A stretch of 64,000 nt of DNA from NCBI RefSeq assembly GCF_037126465.1, contig NC_088202.1:33154213-33218212 (forward strand), written 5' to 3'. This document shows positions 52,709 through 63,494 of the stretch, piece after piece; positions within the stretch are counted from its first letter, which is position 1; every line of letters begins with the position of its first letter. Position numbers and translations under genes: made by a program. The stretch comes from Ornithodoros turicata. Its lineage: Eukaryota > Arthropoda > Arachnida > Ixodida > Argasidae. The notes beneath the pieces are model-generated. The model was not told the DNA's origin. It saw nothing but the letters and a program-made list of their open reading frames with translations, and ran no database searches.

Positions 52709-53057
52709 CAGTGAACTTCGTTTAAGTCGAAAACGGTTTAGTCGAGATTCATGCATAACTCAAACCACGGTCCCTGAATACTCTTTCTGGTCAGGAAACT
52801 CCCGCGAAAAGTTCGCTTAGGGCGCCCCGACGACACGTGGCGGCGCATCGTCGCTCGGGAGGAGACTTTCGTGTCCGCCGCTGCCTGCGCGTGTGGATTG
52901 CATGTGTTTCTGCGGGTGTTTGGAAGTGAGAACTTTTTCTTTTTTGGTGCTTGCGTTTTGCGTGCGTAAACAGAGGTTCATTTTTCTAAATATCCTCGCG
53001 ATGGATTTGACACCTGAATCTCGTCAGCCAATTTCTATAGCTGAAAAGTGCCATTAG
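52709..53057 (+). mobile_element. 5' end of a pogo/Tigger-type element
   Basis: CAGTGAACTTCGTTTAAGTCG after a TA (52707-52708) is a pogo-type terminal repeat. The element's ATG at 53001 opens MDLTPESRQPISIAEKCH and stops at 53057. No matching right end was found, so the copy is truncated. Bases 52370-52706 before it carry no gene. Confidence 0.6.
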
Positions 53058-53504
53058 GGCCACACTTCAGTAAGCGGAAATTCTATCCTGTTAATTTAGT
53101 AACCCGGCTTAAATCATGTTGGAATCTCCTTATTACAACTGGTTGGTCAGTCAGTCCAAGCCGCAAAAATAGTACAAATACTTCAGAAATATTATCATGG
53201 GATGATCATGTGCATTATGTTTAAAGGGAATGCATGAGAGCCATTGCTACCTTAAGTCGATACATCTTCCCAATGTGTAGAGATACCTACAATACGTTAA
53301 TAGTGTAATATAGATCAGTTATTGTCAACCACATCGAAAAACAACATAAGTTTATTTCTTCACCGAAAACGATCGAGTCATGCGATTTATAGCATGTGCA
53401 TCCCCCGTCTCTCATACCGCCAGAGACGACTTTCAGATGATCATGATTACAACGCAGGATTTCTATAAGTACTTCTTCTGAGGTCTTATCTGTCTTCTCT
53501 GAAA
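53058..53504. other. Unassigned intergenic sequence
   Basis: No gene, terminal repeat or conserved motif seen. Confidence 0.5.
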
Positions 53505-54033
53505 TAGAATCACCTCGTAATTTTATCTCTGCTCAGATTGCAACAAACTGCATGCTACGAGGAAACCACGCGTTTGGAAAGTTTCGCCCTCACGAAATAA
53601 CTACCGAAAGCGGCATTACTTTATAACACATCACTAGTTTGTGTGATTGTGTAACAGAATGAATTAATATGTTTCTCAACCTTCATTGAGAGATATGAGT
53701 GAGAGTAAAATTAATACTTTCCGTGCCAGAAAAAGACAACAACGAAAGTTGCAATCTACGCGGAAAATCTGCAAATTTACGCTAACTGAACTAAAATGTG
53801 CGGGCTGAACTCATGAACCTATTCGAGAATTATTTCTGCTCTAAACCCGAAATGAACTTTTAAAAGTAGCTGATCAAATATTCCCTAAAAACACGCAGCG
53901 CTATGGAAACGTCGTCTGCTACACGAGGGTGTCTCCTCCCGAACGACGCGATCGCCCCATGCGGGAGCACTTGTCTCTAAGTGACCTTGTCTATTGTATT
54001 CGAGCGGAGTTTCCAGACCAGAAAGATTATTGA
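53505..54033 (+). repeat. Dispersed repeat, copy 2 (uninterrupted)
   Basis: Matches 985-2165 without the 615-bp MITE. It gives the empty site ATTAATATGTTTCTC at about 53665. A mariner relic follows directly. Confidence 0.7.
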
Positions 54034-54095
54034 GCGACCATGCTCAAACCAATTCAAATGAGCCGTGCACATGCGGCGTTACCGCTTTGCAAATA

Positions 54096-55149
54096 CGAGG
54101 GTGGTTCCATAAGTTTCCGGCCCGAGCTAGAAAATGCGCGCGAATTTGAAAATGCGATTAAGGACGCGTGGCGCCATCTGTTGGAGGGCTGGAGCACCAC
54201 CCTCAACCCTCTCCATGCTTTTGTCGGTTGGAAAGCGGTATTTCAAACAGCCAGGGTGCACTCTTCAGTTAAAATGGAAAAAATTGACTACTGCGCTGTG
54301 ATAAAATTCTTGACAAAAGAGAGACTTTCGCCTAAAGAAATTAAAGCGCGACTGGACAACGTGTACAGGGAAGCCTCTCTGTCGTACACAACGGTAAAAG
54401 ACTGGGCTAAGCAGTGTCGACTGGGGTGAGAGTTCATTGAAGATGATTCACGCGGTGGTCGTCCAGTGGAAGTGGTGACACAAGAAAATTTGTCTCTTGT
54501 CGAGGAGGAAGTGCTGAGCGACAGGCGTCTGAAGGTGAAGGAAATCTCAGAAAGGCTGGGGCTTTCCAAAACAACCGTTTTTCGCATCATCGCGAGGGCC
54601 TTCACATGAAAAAGGTCAGTGCGAGGTGGGTGCCACGGCTTCTCTCGTCAGTTCTGTGCCAAAGAGTTTTTGGAGCTCTGTTAAGAGAACGAAGAAGAAA
54701 TATTGAAGTCAATTGTCACAGGGGATGAGACTATGGTGCTCTACTATGATCCCCTTTCGAAAAAGGAGTCGATGGAATGGCGCAAACCAGGAGAAGCACC
54801 CCCAAGAAAACCCAAGGTCACACAATCCGCAAAGAAGATCATGGCAACAATATTTTGGGATTGTCACAGGATCCTCCTCGTCGACTTCAAAGAGAGGAAC
54901 ATCACAGTGAATGCGACTTATTATGCTTCACTCCTGCACCGACTACGAGACGCCATCAAGGAAAAGAGGCGCGGCAGGTTGAGTCGAGGTGTCCGGTTGC
55001 ACCAGGACAATGCCCCTGTCCACACGGCTTCTGTTGCCAAGACTGCACTGAAGGAGTGCGGCTTCGAAGAAATCCACCACCCACCATACAGTCCAGACTT
55101 GGCACCGAGTGACTACTTCCTGTTCTCAAACTTGAAGATCCGAAGCTAA
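54096..55149 (+). pseudogene. Mariner (D34D) transposase pseudogene
   Basis: The left terminal repeat CGAGGGTGGTTCCATAAGTT follows TA at 54094-54095. The transposase starts at ATG 54274: MEKIDYCAVIKFLTKERLSP.., then LSYTTVKDWAKQCRLG. The catalytic part has TGDETMVLYYD (first Asp), HQDNAPVHTA (second Asp) and HPPYSPDLAPSDYFLF, with the third Asp 34 residues on, as in mariner. Three in-frame stops (after CRLG at 54429, after ARAFT at 54609, and TAA near 54681) and loss of the C-terminal tail and right terminal repeat make it inactive. The final stop is 55147-55149. Confidence 0.92.
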
Positions 55150-55364
55150 TTTTTCATACTTTGAAGTCGAGAAAGACAGTCTGCCACTCGAGAGTGCCAT
55201 CTTTCATCTGGGGCTTTGGAACGTAACTCTGCCTTCTGGCCATAGGAGGAGCTTATGAGCCAGAAGAATCTAACGCAAAGCCAAAGCAAGACAGGGCGAG
55301 GTCTGTGCTCGAACCTTTTGTGATTGTGCTGTGGCGCTCTTGTGCCGTGGGAGGCAGTGCAGTG

Positions 55365-55660
55365 TATAAACCTCTATCCGAGAAACATCATGATGACATT
55401 GGTAGACAGAGCGAAACCGAAACAGATCTGAAGAGGAGGGCTGGGTTCTGCGAATGGATACTTGTTTGTTGCATCTTATTGAAAGAAAAGTAGGACCGAT
55501 GGTCGTGTCTCTTTCAGGGACCATCATAATCCCCTCAAACCATGGCTTTCGGACGCGACCTTATTCGCCTCTAGCTTCCAGCGTAGTTCAACTCTACGAA
55601 ATTGACGGCGCTGTCAAACACCATGACGTCATTTTTTTACAAACAACTATAGGTCTATTA
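55365..55660 (+). mobile_element. Short MITE with TAGACCTCTACC ends, copy 2
   Basis: Bounded by TATAAACCTCTATCC and inverse ATAGGTCTATTA. Inside are ATGACATTGGTAGACAGA, AAGAAAAGTAGGACC and CCATGACGTCATTTTTT, all shared with copies 1 and 3. Orientation is opposite to copy 1. Confidence 0.65.
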
Positions 55661-56465
55661 AAAGGGAATCTTGCCATCAGGAGGAGCCTAACAAAAAGAG
55701 GCTCGACATGTCAATCAAACTTGGGCGCATTTCACTGGTTCCCATTTTCCATGGGGGCCTCCATGTCACCAAATTTTCTCCAAAATGGAGGATGATGCTT
55801 CGAATGATGAAGCATAGATTTCGTAATAAATTTTCACAGATTACTCTAATTTCATACTGTGAGTATATATCCTCATGTATGCATCCGCAAAAGTATAAGC
55901 TTCAGCTTTCGCTCCGCGAAAATGAGATGTTTCGTCACTAACGTCCAACTACGGGACCCCTATATGTATGTTGTAACCTCTTGTATAATTTTGTTTTTGT
56001 CAAATAAATCTGAAGTCTGAATCTGAACGTTAGGCCTATTGAAGACTGTGATCCCAAGATAATAGCACGAAAGACTCCTGATTCGTAGGATTTTGCATTA
56101 TATCATTAAATTTGATTTATGCATACATCTTTGTTACGTCAGTCGTCTGCTATGAGGAAGCGATTGTACCGCTCTCCTGGCCACCAACCATTTCTGAAAT
56201 TCTGAGCCTTCCCACCATGCCTCTCTCCGTACAAAAAGATATAGGATTGTTAAAAGTAGGCGCAAAATCCGTCGTTTTGGTCTGTCACTAGTGATATCCG
56301 TTTCAATCTAAATCCATGCATCCTCCAAAATGGTGGCACCCAGTAAGGTGGCTCGCAATAATAGGGAACTGTATTTCACCCTCTGATTGGCTAGGTACCT
56401 CAAAAAGTGAGTGGAGCCTCAAGTATATGCAGGTCGCATTAATGGCCAGACTCCCTTTTAATACA
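55655..56465. mobile_element. Probable element with ATTAAAAGGGA ends
   Basis: ATTAAAAGGGAATCTTGCCAT on the left and its inverse ATGGCCAGACTCCCTTTTAAT on the right bound about 810 bp. The GCCATCAGGAGGAGCC block recurs at 47440 and 58215. The target duplication was not resolved because the left end abuts the previous MITE. Confidence 0.45.
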
Positions 56466-56521
56466 CGGCACATATACAGGGTGTCCCAGAAAACGTGTCA
56501 TTGAATTATAATAAAAAAAAA

Positions 56522-57335
56522 CAGAGTTCGAGGTAACTCGTTACTGTAACTAAGTTCCTTTTTTTGGTAACTTGTAACTTAACTCGGTACTTTTGCGCCG
56601 TGGTAACTTTCAGAGAAACTCGTTCCTTTTTCAGGTAACTTTGCCAAAGTAACTTAAGTTAAGTTAGTTACTTTTAACTCGTTTTTCGCTCACGTCCACA
56701 TATTTTCTTGCTTTCTCTCCGGTTCCTTCATGTCATTTTTTGCCATAAAACGTGATATTCAATCAGTGACAGGAAGTAAGAACCGCTGCCATTGAAATGA
56801 AGCTGAACCATTGTGCGCCCACAGTGAGTAAGATGCAAAGCGTTAGAATAGACCTCTACCAGAGGAACGTCATCATGACATTGGTAGACAGACTGAAACC
56901 GAAACAAATCGGAAGGAGAGGGCTGGGTTCCACGAACTGGCACTTGTTCGCTGCCTCCTATTGAAAGAAAAGTAGGACCAAGGGTCGCGCATATCGTAAC
57001 CCCCTCAAGACCGTGGCTTTGGCACTGTCGAACACTATGACGTCATTTGGTTACAAACAGGGAGATGTCTATTGTTGGACATAAACGAAAACGATCTAAG
57101 CGTGTTGTACTCCTCCGCAGGCAACTCAAGGTCTAACTCGACTGCTCACGCGCGCTGCACCTGCGTAATGCTATTTTGTGTCCGAAGTAACTTGGAAATA
57201 TCTCGTTCTTTTTTTAAGTAACTCAGTAACTGCGAGTTACATTTCAGGATGAAGAACTTCGTTATTAACTTAGTTACATTTTGCACAAGGTAACTTGTAA
57301 CGAGTTCTTTTTGACCGGTAACTTCTCAATCTATG
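56522..57335. mobile_element. hAT-like MITE with GTAACT motif arrays, nested
   Basis: It sits in the poly-A of the fold-back's left arm: 9 A before, 7 A after, while the other arm has an unbroken A8. The ends CAGAG.. and ..CTATG are weakly inverted, and both subterminal regions are dense with AGTAACTT/AACTCGTTAC words. It contains the third copy of the TAGACCTCTACC MITE at 56845-57075. Confidence 0.65.
56845..57075 (+). mobile_element. Short MITE with TAGACCTCTACC ends, copy 3
   Basis: AATAGACCTCTACCAG on the left and GGGAGATGTCTATTG on the right. The body has ATGACATTGGTAGACAGACT, AAGAAAAGTAGGACC and ATGACGTCATTTGGTT. It is nested in the GTAACT-array MITE, which is nested in the fold-back: three levels. 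Confidence 0.65.
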
Positions 57336-58639
57336 AAAAAAACTACACCACCTAGAGTCATGCGGTCAACGATATTTGTTCTTACTGGATTTTTGCCATC
57401 TCCTCATGTGAATGTCGTGTAACGTAAGTTTAATTATGTAAATTTTTGCGAGCTTAAGTCGTAAATTTGCCAAGTAAAGGTCACTTTTTTACCCCACCAA
57501 TGTGAAGAGCATGTCTAATTTACTCAAATTAATGATAAATGACAGGGATATTCAGGAGCTATCCCATCGGAAAAAATAGCCGAACATCATGCTCTACGGA
57601 GGTCGCACAGAATAGCGCACGATGAATTTTTCAGCGCAATCTGTGTCAGTCCGACGAAAGGAGGTTGGAAACACAGCCCACCCCGGCATCGCAGAAAGAG
57701 ATAACGCAGGCATGGCTTATCACGTCCGACTTTCGCTAGGATAATGCTTTCCCTCTCCCAATTTTAGGAGCTGTTACTTTTTCTACTAGCCATCTGTGGG
57801 CTGGCTTCGGAACCTCCTTTCGTCGGACTGCGAGCGATTGTGCTCAGAAAGACATCGCGCGTTATGGTCCTGTGCTCCGAAAAGCATGACATTCGGCTAT
57901 TTTTTCCGATGAGATAGCTCGTGAATATCACTGTCAATTATCATGAATTTGAGTGAATTCAGCACACTCTTCATATTGGTGGGGTAAAAAAGTGACCCTC
58001 CCTTGGCAAATTTCTGAGTTCACTTCGCAAATATTTGCGTAATTAAAATTGGGGTACATGACATTAACTTTACAAGGTGGCAAACACCTAATAAGAACAA
58101 ATGCCGTTGACCGCATGATTCTAGGTGGCGTAGTTTTTTTTATTATAATTCAATGACACGTTTTCTGGGACACCCTGTATATAGGGCGAGCAGAGCCGTA
58201 TATTACAAAGGAGTCTTGCCATTGGGAGGAGTCCCAAAAAGAGGCTCGACCTGTCAATCATAGATCCGCGCCTCTGGTTTGTTTGCCTTTTACCACGGGG
58301 GTCGCCATGACGCCTCACTGCCGCCCAACAATAGGTGACTGCCAAAAATCGCGATTTTCAAAAAACCCGAGTAGCAAAAACCGCGACAGGTAGAAAGCGC
58401 GAGAGTCAAAAACAGCGATGGGCAAGTAAGGCGACGTCCAGAGATAGCGAGAGGCAAAAGCACGATAGACCTGTTGCGCTAAATTTTGGGAGGGTGATCG
58501 GAACGCTGCTCCAGCACCTGTCGGAGGAATCCTGCGAAGTACGGCCGCCTCGCCAGCCTCGGTGCCATTTGCCTCGTTGCTGTCATATGTTAGTAGGGCT
58601 GCTCACCTGTACTATTTGTGCGAAACGGAAGCGACTGAG

Positions 58640-58966
58640 CGAAAGTGGAAGCCAGGCACTAACTGCCGCGTTGTGCGGTGCCACAACAGCAGCAGATTAG
58701 GTAGGAAAATTGCAAACAGACCATTGAGCGACCCGACAGGTCAGGAACAGCTGCCAGTACGCTTCTATCGCTTACCAGGCAAGAGTTACGAAAAGGAACG
58801 ACGCGAAGCTTCGATACAGCTTGGAAGCTTGGATACGAAGATCTTCCGCATAGTACGTAGGTCCTCACGACTTTGTCCAACACGTCATCGAGCAGAGACT
58901 TGCATTCTCGTTCCACAACCTATGGATCGCAAGTTGTCTATCATGAATGAGGATATTCCCGGATAA
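58640..58966 (+). pseudogene. THAP-like zinc-finger fragment
   Basis: The frame reads NCRVVRCHNSSRLGRKIAN, then VRFYRLPGKSYEKERREASI and RLCPTRH. A C-x4-C pair, FYRLPG and the ER-x-x-A-x-I helix recall a THAP domain, with CPTRH in the place of the C-x2-H pair. It has no clear start and ends at 58966. It is probably a fragment of a THAP-bearing transposon or gene, independent of the P element. Confidence 0.4.
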
Positions 58967-59153
58967 TTTAGAAGGACAAATGGGGATATGTCGCCCGTCC
59001 CTGGTGGGCACCTGAATGTTGGGAATTTGACAAGAAAAATTAGTAGAAAGAAATACAAAAGAGCTATAAATGTGCCCAGCAGAACAACAGAATTCCAAAC
59101 AAAAATAAAATGAATAAATAAAAATCTTGAAATAGTGTGGCAACATCAATTCA

Positions 59154-60091
59154 CTCCCTGCTTGCAGGTTGCTACCCTGTTTACTCCACGAGGGCCAAAT
59201 ACAACCTCTGACTCCGCCCTGTTCCAAAGCCTAGACATTGGGAACTCCCAGGTCAAGTTTGTGGAGTGGGTTAAAATACTGGGGGTTATGTTCGACAGTA
59301 AACTATTGTGACATAAACACATAAACTATATTGCATCACAAGTCAGTGGAATCCTGGGTCTGCTTGGGCAGAAATACACACCTCCCGTATGGAGCAAACG
59401 ACTCATATACCAGGGACTTATTCAATCACGTCTCCATTACTGCAATCTCGTATGGGGTACGGCTACCAAAACTGCCCTTCACCGACTTTCACTGCTACAA
59501 AAGAGAGCTGTACGTATTATTGACGGTGCTCCCTATGACGCCACAACTGGATCATTATATACCAAACATAACGTGCTGCCTATATCGAGGCAATACACAT
59601 TCCGTCTGGCCATAGCATATAAGCAACCGTTATAAGGACTCCCAATGATTTATTTACATTAGCCGATGTGCGTCCAAACAAAAAAGGTTATACACTTAGA
59701 GATCTCAACGCCTATATAGTTCCTTTTTCCCGCTCAAAGTACAGCAACCCAAGATTACAAGTAATGGTCCCTCGTCTTCTGAATCGCTTGCACCATCGCA
59801 GGATAGATATTTCAAACATTTCCTTTTGTGAACTAAAAACATGAATGTTCGAAAGTGATGTGCTTGATTAGACATGCTGTACTATATCTCATTGACGTTA
59901 GCCCACAGTGATTACAAAAACATGCCCTTATGTTACTGAATGTGCTGACTACAATTTATATTTAACTCTCACTACGTACTTATTTTTGTACAGTTGCTGC
60001 TGTCACTGCAATGTGGAGCCGCGGCACACTTTCAAGCTCTTATGAGCTTTTAGCCCGGCTGCACCCATCACCCGATGGAAATAAATAATAT
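59154..60091 (+). pseudogene. 5'-truncated LINE (L2/CR1-like) insertion
   Basis: Flanked by the perfect 12-bp duplication AACATCAATTCA (59142-59153, 60092-60103). It encodes the C-terminal end of a LINE reverse transcriptase: VKFVEWVKILGVMFDSKLL, a stop, then IQSRLHYCNLVWGTATKTA, LLQKRAVRIIDGAPYDA and KHNVLPISRQYTFRLA. Later frames shift before the end. The 3' UTR finishes GATGGAAATAAATAATA. Start and end lie exactly at the duplications, so it is a single dead-on-arrival insertion. Confidence 0.92.
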
Positions 60092-60103
60092 AACATCAAT
60101 TCA

Positions 60104-60902
60104 ACGCCCCAGGTTTGCGCCACGGAAGTTTTTGTGCAGTCGGTCGTCTCATTCACATACACGCGGCAGCGTGCTTGAAGGGCTGGGCACGATACTAAAC
60201 AGTGTATTCGATACCGATACTCGATGCCCTCAAAAATTGTATTTCCGATACCGATACAAGATATAGAACCGAAATTGATTTTCGATACAGATACTCGATA
60301 CTGTATCGTCGATACTTCAATACATCACTGAAATCCCGAATATGATAAAGCTGGTTTTATGACTAGCGAAGTCAAAAAATTTCTCCGTTATTTCTGGAAC
60401 CTTTAGTGTATTTTTATAGCCCATTCTTTCTGAAAGGACTTAAACGTATCCGACCACACGGATTTAATGAAGCTGCACTGTCTGAGCAGCTAGCCTTGTT
60501 AGAATTTTAGATTGGACTGAAGACATGGGTACATAGAAACGATCGCTTCCATAAGCAGCTTAGCAAAAAGACAATTCTTTAAGATAATGTTCTTCATGAG
60601 TACATGTCTGTGAGCACTTGATTATACGTACGAATAAATCTGAAACTTTTCTGCTGCTTTTCGTTTGGCACTGCAGTACTTACCCGGTGATTTTCCATCC
60701 AAGATGGCACACCGGAGTTCATCAGCCAGAGCTGATACTTAATTTTCTTAGTTGACCGTTGTGAATTGTGCGCCGTAGAACGTGTTACAGTGCCCAAGCT
60801 AAGCCGGCGACTATTCTTTCGGCATGACAGACGCGTGGAATCCACACTTCAAGCTAAGTGGACGTGCTCTTGCGCACTGAGCAGAGGGACATCGGGCAGC
60901 GC
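60104..60902. other. Intergenic with GATACCGATAC-rich hAT end
   Basis: From GGGCTGGGCACGATACT at about 60180 to 60320 the sequence is dense in CGATACCGATAC/CGATACTGTATCG words. This is typical of one end of a hAT element (ends of GGGCTGGGCACGATA type), but no other end is seen. The rest to 60902 is unassigned. Confidence 0.4.
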
Positions 60903-61919
60903 CAGGGTGTCGAACCAAAACGTTTTTCGTTCCGGTTACATCATAAACGATCAGGTACCGGTTCTGCTCCGGAGGAAAAAAATAACTGTTCATACCGGTT
61001 TTTAACCGGTTCCGCTTTTGCTGGGAATATTTATCTCCACAAAAAAATCAATGTTACAAAATGTAAACCCGTTTATTCCTCATACATGGTATTTAATATT
61101 AACAGACAGCTGTGAAATTGGTAGCTCCTGGTTCCTGTAGGTTACTGTCTGTTCAAATAAGCTTTCTCCTTTCTTGAAGCACATGCTACAAACGGACTTG
61201 TTTGTCGTGATGTCATACGTAAAGTACTTTCTTGCTGGGTTGGAGCGATCGCGTCCCATCCGAATGTCTGTTGCTACTGTCTAGCCAGCAAGCACCACCG
61301 CACGAGTACGACGCAAATCGAGGAACACCTTCACTCACAAACGCGCTCGACGGCTCCGTTTTATTTTCTTCGTGTCCTGTCCACAAAAGAGTTGCCACTT
61401 CGCACGGGCTTGCCTTACGTAAATGTATTCAACTTAGCTGCTCTCAAACAAGGGACGCGTTGCGCGACATTACCGATAAAGAAGCCGTTATGCAGCCCCC
61501 TTGGGTCGCTGTTTAGTTGAGGAGAGTTTGCGGGGATCAAATTAGAACGAACAGTACGGCACATTGCTAGAGTGCCACATGTACCGCTAAGTCTGTGTGC
61601 GTGCGCGAACGATAAACCATTACAAAGGGAGCCTAAGGGTCATAGTATACCGACATACATTCCACCGTAACCGTAACCCTCGTATGGTACCCATGACACG
61701 ACTTCAGAGCACACGACGTCTCTTTCATTCGCCTATCCATAGTACAAACCGGCGAAGTTTTTTTTTTTTTAGACCGAAAACCGTTAAATATATTTTTCGG
61801 TTTCCCTCCTCAGCGAAAAAAAAAAAACGTATACGGTTTCGATTCCGTTCCGGTTCGCACCAAAACAGCGTTTTTTTTTCGGTTTTCGGTTCCGGTTTTC
61901 GGTTCGCTCCGACACCCTG
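60903..61919. mobile_element. Non-autonomous hAT element, CAGGGTGTC family copy 2
   Basis: 1017 bp with CAGGGTGTCGAACCAAAACG and inverse CGAACCG..GACACCCTG. Flanking 8-mers GGCAGCGC (60895-60902) and GGAAGCGC (61920-61927) match at 7 of 8. It aligns along its length with 7585-8614, including the ATTGGTAGCTCC..GTTCCTGTAGG and CAAGCACCACCGCACGAGTA blocks. Confidence 0.88.
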
Positions 61920-62264
61920 GGAAGCGCAGTTCCAGAATCCGTGATGTTGGTTCTCTGTAAGGCCGCTTGGATGACGCCGAGCGTTTTCGGCGCGCCCGCC
62001 GTAAAAAGAGACGGAAGAGATTTTTCTGGAACCAACTAGAAGCCACGTGCGCCAGCGAGCGCGTCCCACAGCACGTCCCAGGGTCTCCTCTCCCGGCGAC
62101 ATTGACGATGGAGCGCGCGCGCAGACGTAAGCTTCGAGCGAATGTATGGTCGACATGGCTACGCTACGCCGCTGCGGCATGGCTTGTACTACCGCCTGAG
62201 CGAGCGCCGTGTATGTGCGCTGTATTCACCAGTGTTGCGGATTTGATTTAAATCCTGATCTACT

Positions 62265-62470
62265 GGAGGGCTGGCGGATTTGATTTGCGATTTGATTTGC
62301 GCAAAAAAATATGGGCAAGATTTGGATTTGGATTGAATCGCATTTTCCACTAATGATTTGGATTTGGATTTGGATTCAATCGCATATTCCAGGTATGATT
62401 TGGATTTGGATTCAATCGCATTTTCCACGAATGATTTGGATTTGAATTGAATCGCCCCTTTTTCAGCGGA
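62265..62470 (+). repeat. Minisatellite, GATTTGGATTTGGATT.. unit
   Basis: About four units of roughly 50 bp: ATGATTTGGATTTGGATT then CAATCGCATTTTCCA. The preceding 62240-62300 has shorter GGATTTGATTTGCGATTTG repeats. Short frames in it encode SKSK/NAIES repeats on the minus strand and are artefacts. Confidence 0.85.
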
Positions 62471-62945
62471 TTTGCGCGTGGATTTCGAGAAGCTCCCTCA
62501 CAAGATACATGGATTTGAAATTGAGCGAAGCACCGTTTCGCATTCTACGCGAATTGATGTGACCTTGTCTGAAATCTGCGCGCGCACTAGCGGCGTCCCC
62601 TCTCTAGAGCGACAGGAGTAGCCGTTTTGTTCCAATCACTTCCCCTCACCGCACCGAGGGAACACCAGGTGCAGTGCTTCGAACGCAGTTAACGTTATTC
62701 TGTTGATTGGACGGCACCTTTCCCGTGGACCTCTAGCTGAGTCTTCAAGCACGACCCGTTTCAAGCTTGCCAAATCATGTCGCGAAATTCTTGGACTTCG
62801 CCATCATATTGAACGCATATAGGTACACGCATTCACGTCAAAACAAAGTAAAAACGAACAATAAATATATCACATCCTATCATTTCGTGATTTCGGGAAG
62901 GTAAGCCTTTCCTACTCCCACGGACAATCAGGGCAAGATGTGCCC
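62471..62945. other. Unassigned intergenic sequence
   Basis: No gene or bounded element seen between the minisatellite and the inverted hAT fragment. Confidence 0.5.
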
Positions 62946-63290
62946 CAGGGTGTCGGAGCGAACCGAAAACCGGAACCGAAAACCGAAAAAAACCGCTATT
63001 TTGGTGCGAACCGGAACGGAATCGAAACCGTATACGTTTTTTTCGCTGAGGAGGAAACCGAAAAATATATTTAACGGTTTTCGGTCAAAAAAAAAAAGAA
63101 GAAAACTTCGCCGGTTTGTACTACGGATAGGCGAATGAAAGAGACGTTGTGTGCTCTGAAGTCATGTCATGGGTACCATACGAGGGTTACGGTTACGGTG
63201 GAATGTATGTCGGTATACTATGACCCTTAGGCTCCCTTTGTAATGGTTTATCGTTCGCGCACGCACACAGACTAAGAGGTACAAGTAGTA
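62946..63290 (-). mobile_element. Partial CAGGGTGTC hAT element, inverted
   Basis: CAGGGTGTCGGAGCGAACCG onward is the reverse complement of the right third of the element at 60903-61919, up to a break near 63290 where similarity ends. Only one terminus is present, so it is a truncated copy about 1 kb from, and inverted to, its relative. Confidence 0.8.
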
Positions 63291-63343
63291 AAGGCCCTGG
63301 TCCAGGCTACAGGGTGGCGAAACTACAGGATCCCTGCCCTGAG

Positions 63344-63405
63344 CCCTGCGCGTATTTTTCCCCGCGCGGCGCGTCCCTGCGCGTATTTTTCCCCACGCGG
63401 CGCGT
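63344..63405 (+). repeat. 31-bp tandem duplication
   Basis: CCCTGCGCGTATTTTTCCCC plus GCGCGGCGCGT is repeated twice with one difference (GCGCGG versus ACGCGG). Confidence 0.9.
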
Positions 63406-63494
63406 GTGCGGAGGCTTGTTCGCGCGATTATAACATGCAGAGACATACAAAGAAGGGTCACACACAAAAAGTACAAGTCAAAATATATTTATTA

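Larger units (their letters stand above)
56477..58177. mobile_element. TA-flanked fold-back element, CAGGGTGTCCCAGAAAACG ends
   Basis: Ends CAGGGTGTCCCAGAAAACG and inverse, flanked by TA (56475-56476, 58178-58179), mariner-like. Both arms continue as inverted repeats (ACTAC(A/G)CCACCTAGA, TCATGCGGTCAACG) for several hundred bases, meeting near 57650-57850. The left arm is interrupted by the insert at 56522-57335. Non-coding. Confidence 0.85.

Noticed and set aside
61725..62180. 151-codon minus-strand frame and similar basic frames in the CAGGGTGTC elements
   Set aside because: The NRKPEPK-like repeats arise from ACCGGTT/TTTTCGG subterminal repeats, not from a protein.
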